Source: Scenedesmus sp. ARA3 (lineage: Eukaryota; Chlorophyta; Chlorophyceae; Sphaeropleales; Scenedesmaceae). Taken from it: DNA of 21,084 nt. The position numbers were made by a program, and so were the translations under genes. The notes below the pieces were generated by a model, which saw nothing but the letters and a program-made list of their open reading frames with translations, was not told the origin of the DNA and did not search any database. The stretch is taken from assembly GCA_004335835.1 (NCBI GenBank), contig RWJK01000223.1, positions 1 through 21,084 on the forward strand. Reading direction: 5' to 3'. Position 1 is the stretch's first letter; the number at the start of each line of letters is the position of its first letter. Of this stretch, positions 10,714 through 19,300 are shown in pieces.

Positions 10714-11133
10714 TCTAGGCATGGCTTGGCTCAAGGCAGCACCGCTTGACACACCAGTGATACTGCAGTTTTTTCTGCGGGGCTTAGGAGGCCCAAGTGA
10801 GCTTTGCTGCCAGGCTGCCTTTTGTAATGCTGCTGAGAAGGGTCTGGGGTCAATGGGGCTGCCGCTGCTGCTGCTGCTGCTGCAGCTGCGCCGCCATTGG
10901 GTGCTGCTGGAGCCTGCAGGAAGTCTGCTGCCAATAAGTCCCAGGCTATAGGAAGATGCTGAGAAGCCCTGGAGCCCTGCAGGGAAAGCTGCTGGTGGTC
11001 GTGTTGACCGAGGCAGGCAGTTGCTAGGCCCAGTGGGTCTGCCTGGAGCGGCAGTTCCTGCTTTGGAATTGGCAATGCTCATTGCAGGCATGCTGAAGTG
11101 CAGCCTGCTGGACTGTGCTATCAGCTGCTGCAT
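10714..11133 (-). CDS. Probable first exon of the RAP gene encoding a targeting peptide
   Basis: From the ATG at 11133 an open frame starts MQQLIAQSSRLHFSMPAMS and continues for more than 130 residues. It is rich in Ser, Ala, Arg and Pro and almost free of acidic residues, as organelle targeting peptides are. Phase-0 donors at GGT|GTGTCA (exon end 10753) or AGA|GTGACT (exon end 10714) would join it to the RAP exon acceptor at 10539 and read on into VQPDPEVHEE. Neither donor is strong, so the junction is unresolved; the region could instead be 5' UTR with a chance open frame. Confidence 0.45.
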
Positions 11134-12085
11134 GTTGGCGATGACGCGCCGTGCCCCCGACAGTTTTCACCTGTGAGTGCACCGAGGCAAGTGAAATTCC
11201 CTGGAAATGTTCTGCTCAGTATTGATGGCCGCTGTACTCGCCCTTTTGCAGCAGGCGCACCTGTGTGCTCAGGCGCACATGCGCTACTCTGTGAACCCAG
11301 CAGCCAATTTTATACTCTCACCACTGCACTGAAACCCTTTTTCCTTGCTGTCTGAGCTCTGTCAGGGCAAGGACGCAGCAGACTTGGATTAACCCGATAC
11401 CTTGGCGCGTAGGAAACCCTATCAAACTACAGCGACATATTGCCTCGTGTTGTGTGAAACAAGTAAAATACGTGGTTTGATTGTATTGGATTGCAGCAGC
11501 AGTGCGCCGCAAGCTGGTCATGCAAAGCCCCTCATGGCGGTGCGACTAAAACCAAGCTCCACGGTAGAGCCCCAGGCATACGATTGCCATTGAACTCAGT
11601 GGACTGCGACAATTGCGACGCTATGAATCAAAGTGGTTGCAGCTCGCTAGACGCGACGTGCACATCTGTGTATGAGGTTCGTGTGTACTGCATGACTAGA
11701 GCCCTGACACCAGCAGCACTCGGGCCCTGCCCTGCGCAAGGCAGGTCGAGACCGATGGAATGTCCTCGTTGTTAGGGACAAACTTGTGATATGAGAAGGT
11801 TGCAGGGGCTACGTTACCATTTTGCGCCTGCAGTATGTATGCTGGCTTGGCTAGCTGCAGGCTGCACAACACAAACTCATAATGTGTGCATACCTCGCGC
11901 TCAGCGTTAGCTGGGATCTGCCAGCAGGAGCACATTCATTCACCGAAGAATGTTGCTGCAAAGCATGCCTGGATTGCTTTCCAGCACCATATGCATGGAG
12001 CTTGCTGCTGCGGCAGCTCAGTGGCTAGCCCTGACCAGCAAACACCATCCCGAGAACAGCCGTGAGGCACAAGTTGTAGTGGCCA

Positions 12086-12120
12086 GGTTGTAGTACATGC
12101 TACCTGGTTGTAGTACATGC
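12086..12120. repeat. 20-bp direct tandem repeat, about 1.75 units
   Basis: The unit ggttgtagtacatgctacct is followed directly by a second copy truncated after 15 bp. A diverged relative, aagttgtagt, precedes it at 12071. Confidence 0.8.
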
Positions 12121-12555
12121 CAATGCCGCGTCTCTTGAAGACATGTTTGTCTACACAAATCACTGCGGTGCTTGCCCATCCAGGCAACACCTACATGTGC
12201 AGACAGTAAACGAGCCTGCACAGCTGGCAACACAGCAACCGCGCTGCACTGATGCCCATAACTGCTGTCGGCCAGACATATGCCATTACATTACTGTGCT
12301 GTCAGGTCAACAACGACACGGCACGCTGTGTGGTACGCAGCACCCAGTCTTTTGAAAACACCAGAGAGGTGCACACAGCACTCGCCACACAGCAAAACGT
12401 GCATGCAAAGCAGCTGGCACGCCGCAGCTACCAACCACTTTAAGCCATCCAGAGCCACCACTTTGCAGCTGATTACAGCTCTTGCCCAACCACAGCTATT
12501 GCCGAATGAGGCCAGCTGCAGGCAGCACCACCTGATGTGCCAGCTTGCGCACCTG

Positions 12556-12610
12556 TTACAGCAACGTCAAGGGCAGCCGCAACAACAAAGGCGTCAATTA
12601 AAACATTACA
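12556..12610 (-). terminator. Two candidate TGTAA polyadenylation signals
   Basis: TGTAA occurs on the minus strand at 12606-12610 and 12556-12560, roughly 80 and 130 bp after the TAG at 12689. I found no TGTAA between this TAG and the USB1 stop at 13092, so these may end both transcripts. Confidence 0.45.
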
Positions 12611-12688
12611 GCGCTGCAAAACAAAACATGAAATGTCACAAACGCCTTTGTTACGCAGAAAGCGCTGTAGTGCCGCTGCACTAACCTG

Positions 12689-12900
12689 CTACTGTGTCTC
12701 CTCAAACAAGCTGCTGAACTGTGTTTGGATTTCAGTTTTCTTCACATTTCTGCTGAGGCGCATAGCATCAGTCCTGCAAAAAGATGAAAGAAGATGAATG
12801 ATATGACATCAACAGACCGCTGTACGGAAATGGCTTGCAGCATTGCCGGCACCACTCACTTGAATAGCTGGTGGCAAGCCTCTTGAAATCGGCATAAGTG
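12689..12900 (-). CDS. Two 3'-terminal coding exons of an unrecognised protein (partial)
   Basis: Exon 12773-12689 has a strong acceptor: a long pyrimidine tract (TCATCTTCTTTCATCTTTTTGCAG region) ends at 12774. The preceding exon ends at 12860 with an ideal donor, TTCAA|GTGAGT. Joined in phase 2 they read ...RFQEACHQLFKTDAMRLS and continue RNVKKTEIQTQFSSLFEETQ to a TAG at 12691-12689. The sequence looks like an amphipathic helical C-terminus. I do not recognise the family. The upstream acceptor is less clear: GCGCAG|CAC (exon start 12900, phase 0) or GTGCAG|GAGC, 8 bp earlier, are both possible. The exons could belong to a small separate gene or be an alternative C-terminus of USB1, whose stop lies 190 bp upstream. 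Confidence 0.45.
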
Positions 12901-13091
12901 CTGCGCTCCTGCACTTGATTCTCAGGCCCGCAGCACCTCTTTTTCTCCATTAATTCGTCCTTTTACTCCACCACAATGTTGCTGCTCCAGCTCCTGCAGC
13001 CAGCCATGAGGCAGGCACTGCACTGTGCAGGAGCACTGTGCTGGAGCTCTCCTGGCATGCTGCCGCTGCTGCTGCTGCCGCTGCTGCTGCT

Positions 13092-14593
13092 TCAAACCTG
13101 CCACACTGTGTGCTTGATCTTGCCTACTTGGCATTGCACGTGCGACACCTGCGGAGGTTCACAGCAGTACCACATATCGGCTCACAACCGGTGTGTGCAA
13201 AATCAGATACACTACAGCAACCAGTGCAGTTCAACACCTACAGCAAGCTGCAACACCTTCAGCATGGCAAGCACTTCAAGCCACGCAGGCTGCTGCATCT
13301 CGCGGCAGTAGCAGCATAAGGTAATGCCCTGCAGCAGCCGCAGCAATTGTCGGTGGAGAAAAGAGTGCCCGAAAGCACACGCTGACAACGTATCTCATGC
13401 TGCTCACCGCAAAAGCCGCTGGCGAGTGCTGGAAGCTGTCTAGCCACTGCTGCAGCACTTGCGCCTGGTCGCCTGGTGCCCAGGCCAGGGTTACATGGGG
13501 CACCGGGTTCTGCAATAGCCACCACCACCACCAGCAGCAGCAGTCAGGGCCAGCACGAGCTCAACAAGGTGCTGAAGATCAAGACGCAGCAGCGGAAGAT
13601 GAACAAACACACAGGGAGGCAGGAGCAGCATCAACAAGCATGCAAGCAAATGTTGAGAAAACAACAGCTGCATTTGACTGCCTGGGCAAGCAATGACGGC
13701 ACAGACAAAGCCACCCTGTAGCAAATCATGCCAGCCCGCACAGACCAACAGTGCAGCAAGGCTAAACACAACACCCGATGCCGCTCACCTCGTAAAACTC
13801 TGGCAGGCCGTGCAGCGTGAAAGCAGCATCCACCTGCCGGATCATGCGAAGCACCTGCAGGCACCAGGACACACAGCAACCGCTTACTCAAGTGTGCGCC
13901 CTGCGACATGGCAGCATGAAAGCACCGTCCACCTGCCTGACCATGCGCAGCACCTGCAGGCACCAGCACACACAGCAACCGCTTACTCAAGTGTGCGCCC
14001 TCCGACATGGCAGCATGAAAGCAGCAACCACCTGCCGGATCATGCGCAGCACCTGCAGGCACCAGGACACACATTTGCGGCAAATGCCAGCTCAGATGTG
14101 CGGCCTGCAACAAATAGACATGGAAATGTGCAGCGCCGCACATGGCGTGGTGACAGCCGCACACAGAACAGGGCGCCAATTCTCTTGTTTGACTGACTGC
14201 CAGGGCAACCCGGGAAGATTCAAAAAGCAAGTAGCCCGCACCCTCTGTTGTGCTTCAACAGAAGCTGCTGTGTTGATTTCTAACGCTAAAAATAAACAAA
14301 CTGCACTCATGAGTGCATCCAGGCGCCAGCATGACACCGCATTATCCGCTGCAACACATGCTCACCTGCTGCAACCCATCAGCCACGCGTAGACACACAA
14401 ACGTGCGCGTCTTTTGCTCGTTTGTCAGACACACCAGCCCCGAAAGCTGCACCTTGAACCTCCTGTAGGGCTTCAGCTGCTTTTGAAGTGCGGCTGTGAG
14501 TGATGCTGCTTGGCCGTATCGGATGGGCACTGTCTGACTCAGGCTGAGATGCAGCGGCACGGCAGCAGGTGCAGCTGTATCCTCTGCTTGATC

Positions 14594-14686
<93 letters not shown>

Positions 14687-16147
14687 AGAATTGGTGATAT
14701 CATCTGCTGGCGTGCTGCTACTGGCACTGCTGCTGACAGCAGCAGGAGGGCAGGTGGGCCACAGCAGCAGCTTGCTGTTGCCTTCGCCTGCATTGGACTG
14801 CTGGTGACACTGTGGTGCTAGGCCAGCTGCTGCCACGGCAGCGACAAGCTGTGCTGCCAGGGCCTGCAGCTGCTGCGCTGCTGCTTCAGGAACTGCAAGC
14901 AGATCATGTGCAGCGTGCCAACAAATCAACACAAGCGCTGGTCAGATCAATGCAGCAGGGCGCACAGCACTGGGCGATGCCATGCATACTGATAAGCATG
15001 CATGAGTGCAAGTTTTCTGGAAGTTTCCGACATGGGCAACTGGTAGCAGACATTACAGCGATAGGCAGAGCTGACAGAAGAGAGTCACTGGTTAACTGGT
15101 GATGTCCAGCTCCAGACGCTTCTGCTGGTGGTGCTGCCACCTCTGCTGCTGCAGTGCATTGCAAGCCAAGCACCTGGCACTGGCCGGCCATCCCTATAAC
15201 AAAGTATTGCTGCTGGTGGTGCTGCCACCTCTGCTGCTGCAGTGCATTGCAAGCCAACCACCTGGCACTGGCCAGCCATCCCTACAACAAAGTATTGCTG
15301 GTGCTGGCGCTGCCACCTCTGCTGCTGCATTGCATTGCCAGCCACCCACCTGGCACTTGCCAGCCATCCCTGTTCCTATCAATGCTGCTGGTGCTGCTGC
15401 CACCTCTGCTGCTGCAGTGCATTGCAAGCCACCCACCTGGCACATACACCACTGTAGGGAACAAGCCCTCGACAAGTGGGAAGCAGCGCACACGTGCAGG
15501 CTCGGCAGGCAAGGCAGTCTGTGTACTAGTAGCCGCCTGCCCTGTTGCTGCAGCAACAGCAAAACAGCACATTGTCAAACAGGCGTGGCACAGTAACGGC
15601 TACCAGTGTAATTGTTGGTAGCTTTGCCGGCAGGTGAAAATGGGCCGCTGTGCCCAGCCACAGTGAAGGCAGCACGTCTCTCTGGAAAGGACAGGCCTTC
15701 ACACAGCAGGCTTGAGTGCAGCTTGAGGCTGCAGCAGCGCTGCCTGCTGTGCTGCCCAGAAGCTCTCCATCAGCTGCAACACGGCACTGCCGTCTCCGTT
15801 GTTGAAGCAAGAAGCAGTTCTCACCCGCACCTGCTGCAGCTGATCCCAGCGTCTTGCTGCTGCCAGCCCTGCAGGAGACACCACGCCACGACAAACCACT
15901 TCAGACCGTGCAAGATTGGTGCTAGTCACTCGCAGGAACGCTAACAAGCAAAGGCCAGGCTTTACCTGTCATTCAGGCGAGCCCTCTTCCGCTGTGGTGC
16001 CTGGTCAAGGTCAGCTGTCTCCACATGGTGCTGCTGTGCTGCTGCCCGATCACCTGCTGGATCCCCGCCAATAGCAGCCGTCAACGGAGCTGCGTTTTCT
16101 GTGCTATCTGTATCACAGTCAGAGCCGTAGGCTGCTAGCAGGTCCAT
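13092..16147 (-). CDS. USB1: USB1-like U6 snRNA 3'-end phosphodiesterase (complete, 7 exons, 362 aa)
   Basis: USB1 is a 2H-family 3'-5' exonuclease that trims the oligo(U) tail of U6 snRNA in the nucleus and protects its end. Exons are 16147-15966, 15868-15825, 15547-15437, 14892-14366, 13854-13789, 13509-13408 and 13148-13092 (TGA). All introns are GT-AG and all phases fit. Landmarks: an acidic/basic N-terminus starting MDLLAAYGSDCD with KRAR near residue 56; ARVRCFPLVEGLFPTVVYVP, matching the RVRxFPHVEGNYA...VYVP motif of the family; first catalytic motif HLSLS (His227, Ser229); TNEQKTRTFVCL; VDAAFTLHGLPEFYE; second motif HVTLAW (His315, Thr317); and a C-terminal VQCQVGKIK strand. A 31-residue Gln run at residues 182-212 interrupts the region before the first motif. 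Exon 2 has an alternative donor 6 bp earlier, also phase 1. Exons 3 and 5 carry tandem copies of one edge. Confidence 0.93.
13806..14090 (-). repeat. Tandem array copying the USB1 exon 5 acceptor edge (3 copies, period 99 bp)
   Basis: The real exon 5 starts at 13854. Two further copies with exon-like starts at 13953 and 14052 lie upstream in the intron. The first ~42 exon bases read VLRMIRQVDAAF in the real exon, and VLRMVRQVDGAF and VLRMIRQVVAAF in the copies. Each is preceded by CTGCAG. Downstream of this match the copies diverge into intron sequence. The regular 99-bp spacing shows repeated unequal duplication. Confidence 0.93.
14594..14686 (-). repeat. Coding (CAG)30CAA tract in USB1
   Basis: Thirty pure CAG codons followed by CAA, in frame in exon 4, give 31 consecutive Gln. 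The tract lies about 14 residues before catalytic His227. Long pure tracts of this kind are usually length-polymorphic. Confidence 0.95.
15100..15445 (-). repeat. Tandem array copying the USB1 exon 3 donor edge (4 copies, period 87-88 bp)
   Basis: The real donor follows exon end 15437 (GTGCCAG|GTGGGT). Equivalent donor-like sites follow 15350, 15262 and 15174 and read GTGCCAG|GTGGGT, GTGCCAG|GTGGTT and GTGCCAG|GTGCTT. Only about 7 exon bases are included in the unit; the remainder is intron. The repeated CTGCAG within each unit adds acceptor-like sites. Confidence 0.9.
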
Positions 16148-16393
16148 TCACAGCAGGACCTGCTGTTGTTGCTGCCGCTGCTGCTGCTGCCCGTCTCCCC
16201 AGCACTGCCACCGCAGCGTTTTACAGCTTAAAAGGTGCTGAACATATGCTAGCGTTAGCCACCTTTTGTCTGCATCGTCTCGTCTCCATGGTGTCACTGT
16301 CAAAAGGGTTCCTCTCCTGTCAGCAGGAACTTCGCACATGCCACTAGTAAGGCGACAGCTCAAGGAAAAATCCTATTATAACACGCTGCGGGC
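16148..16393. promoter_or_regulatory. Divergent intergenic region between USB1 and the RlmN-like gene
   Basis: Only 246 bp separate the ATG of USB1 (minus) from the ATG of the radical SAM gene (plus), so both promoters and 5' UTRs share this segment. An AT-rich stretch, tcctattataac, at 16370-16381 is just upstream of the plus-strand ATG. The left part is a CAG/CTG-rich tract next to USB1. No defined core motif is certain. Confidence 0.55.
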
Positions 16394-19300
16394 ATGTCCA
16401 GGTTTCGCCTGCTCTCTTTGTACACACCGGCTGTGTGTGCTCAACAGTGGTGGTGCCGCCCGGGCAGACTGTGCATCAGCAAAGTAGAGGCCTGCTTCCC
16501 TGCTGCTGATATGAACCTCTCTGTAGGAAAGGCAGGAGCGAGATGTAGCAGCAGCAACAGCAACAGTAGCAGTTGCAGCAGCAGGCTGTTGCCCAGGCCA
16601 GCTCCACCACCAGTGCCCAGTGCTCGCAGCATCCTGCTGAAAAGGAGGAGCCCCACAGCAGCTGCAGCAGCAGCCGCCGAGGCAGCAGTCGACCCCACCT
16701 TTGTCCCCAGGTAAGCAGGGCAGACGGTGACCATCATGTGGCATGCTTGCTGCACACATGATCCTTGTCAGCGCTGTGCCCACAAACCTGTATCCCTGGC
16801 ATGCCCATTGATAACCTGTACAGCCAGTGAAAACACACAGGCGCATGACATGCTGCGCTGCAGTCCAGTAGTGTTCTGTTGTCTCCTGCATTCGTCTAAG
16901 GCTGTTAGCTGCATGCCTCTGAGGCTGTTAGCTGCGTTTGTGCTGCTGGCAGTTGATTGACAGCCAGCTTCGCCACGCTGCACATGCTGCATTGCACATA
17001 GCAGCCACGGCACGCCAGAGAGAAGCCCCTGCTTGCATCATTGCTCAGGATAAGCAGTACACTACGACGGCAGTGTGCTCAGCACTGGTTGGGTGAGCCA
17101 GCGGCTGTCATCCATCGGCCTGTTGCAGCTGCAGCGGCCACTTTTACAACATCGTGAAACAGTGGTTAAGCAGGTGCCAGTTACATTGCTGTATGTGTCT
17201 GCTGCTGTATACATCTGCTGCAGGGACCCCGCAGTGCGTGATGGTCCTTGGAATGCAGTAGATGCGGGCCTCGTGCAAACAGCCCAGCAGCAAGCCAGCG
17301 CACTGCATGGCAGCAGCAGCAGCAGCAGCGTTGCTGCGAGCAGTGCTGGTTTGGTGCTGCTTGGGCAAACTGCAGAGCAGCTAGGGGAGCTGGCCAAGAG
17401 CATGGGGCAGCCGGCGTACAGGGGCAAGCAGCTGGCAGATGGCATCCTAAAAGGAGCTAAGCGAGTAGCAGGTGGGTTGATTGCAGGTGTGGGTTGGGGT
17501 GTGCTTTGTAGCAGCGTGCGGCGGTACAGGGGAAAGCAGTTTGCGGATGGCATCCTGAAAGGAGCCAAGTGAGTAGCAGGTGGGCTGGTTTGCGGGTGTG
17601 AGTTGGGGTGTGCTTTGTAGCAGCGCGTGACGGTACAGGGGAAAGCAGCTCGCAGACGGCATCTTGAAAGGAGCCAAGGGGTAGCAGGTGGGCTGGGTGG
17701 CGGGTATGAGTTGGGGTGTGCTTTGTAGCAGCGTGCGGCGGTACATGGACAAGCAGCTTGCTGACGGCATCATGAAAGGAGCCAGGCGAGTAGCAGGTGG
17801 GTTGACTGCGTTTGTGAGTTTGGGTGCGCTGTGCAACCGCGTGCAGATAGCGTGTGGTTGAGTGACAGGGCAAACGGATTGCGTATCAGTAGCTGGATAT
17901 GAAAACGTAGCTGGTTATGATGTGGTAGCTGGTGATGAGAGGGCAGGCAGCTGGCTGGTGAACCAAGCAGAGCATGTAGCAGGTGCACTAGGGTGACGGC
18001 AGAAAGCCATGACCACAAAAAGCTTGGTGACACGCGCAGTGGTTACAGCAGGTACAATTGTGCATTTACCATGCCTAAAACTGTCGTATTACAATCCCCC
18101 GCATCGTACCCCGCACCGGCTGGCATGGCGCAGCTGCTGATGCAAACGATGTGCATGGTCAATCAACGGGCACGCAACACAACTGCAGCTTGCCTTAGTG
18201 CATTGGAGCTCTGCAAACGTCAAATTCACCCACACAACAACTTTCTCACACATCCCACCACGCACGGCTAACAGCAACCTGCTGCATTCACCCCCTCTTC
18301 CTGCAGATATCAAAGGCCTGCCAGCGAGCTTCATCGCGCAGCTGCAGGAAGCAGGCGTGAAGACTGGCCGCTCTGCGGTACATCACACCGTACGGGCTCC
18401 AGACGGTACCAGCAAGCTGCTGCTGCAGCTAGGGGAGGGGCGGCTGATTGAAGCAGTGGGCATTCCTGCCCAGGACAGCAGCAAAGAACGGCTCACTGTC
18501 TGCGTGTCGTCGCAGGTGTGTGCCGCTGCTGTGTTGTGTTTGGGTGCGCATCACGCGCGTCTTAGCTGCGGGTGTTGCACGGAAGCTGCCACATGCAGCT
18601 GCTGTTGCCAGCTGCATGCTACTAGGCATGCTTCCTTTGTCTGCCTGCTGTTATGTGGCCTGCAACGATGCCAGCAGCGGTCAACCACTGCAAACCTCAG
18701 ATCAACCCATCAGCTCAAAACATGTTGCACATGGTACCTCAGACGCCGATTCCTCTTCAGAACGCATCATCTGTCACTTGGCCTGCTGCGTGTCTGCCGC
18801 TGCTGCCTGCATGCCTGCCAGGTGGGCTGCCCCATGCGCTGCACCTTCTGCGCCACAGGCAAGGGCGGCTGCTGCAAGCTTGCCTGCCTCTTGTGTTTGC
18901 CGTCATCTGACATTACAGGAGTGCCAGTTGTCAAGTTGTTAAGTTAAGCGAGGAGCGAGCACGTCCACAACTTGTGTGTCTGACTTGTCCTGCCGCTGCC
19001 GTTGCTGTTTCTCTGCCAGGTGGGCTGCCCCATGCGCTGCACCTTCTGCGCTACAGGCAAGGGCGGCTTTGCGCGCAACCTGACCGCACACGAGATCGTT
19101 GACCAGGTGCTGGCTGTCAGCGAGCTGCACGGCACACGGGCAAGCAACGTGGGTGAGTGCGCCGCCGGCTAGACAGATACCACAGCATGATAACAGGCAC
19201 CCGCGGCTGGCCAGCACTGCTGCACTGGCAGTGCTTTGCAGCAGCCGTGCAGCATGATAACAGGCAGCAGCAGCAGCAGCAGCAGGCATGTCATCAATGT

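Larger units (their letters stand above)
11134..12688. other. Intergenic: RAP promoter and 3' flank of the next minus-strand gene
   Basis: 1.55 kb with no exon chain that I can support on either strand. It holds a short tandem repeat near 12086 and two TGTAA motifs near the right end, listed separately. A weakly conserved or noncoding gene could be hidden here. Confidence 0.5.

Noticed and set aside
13806..14090. Regularly spaced repeats that look CRISPR-like
   Set aside because: The units are contiguous tandem copies of a coding exon edge, not short repeats with unrelated spacers, and the genome is eukaryotic.
13631..14230. Minus-strand open frame of about 200 codons with internal repeats (VLVPAGAAHDPAGG type)
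   Set aside because: It is an out-of-frame reading of the USB1 exon 5 array and flanking introns. The conserved USB1 frame lies in a different phase.
14510..14821. Plus-strand poly-Leu open frame
   Set aside because: It is the complement of the USB1 poly-Gln tract. The minus strand has the conserved 2H motifs on the same exon.
15699..15947. An alternative reading of USB1 exon 2 (LAAARRWDQLQQVRVRT...) as a longer exon
   Set aside because: Its RVRT resembles the family RVR motif by chance. The true motif RVRCFPLVEG is at 15437-15547, and only the short 44-bp exon keeps phase between exons 1 and 3.
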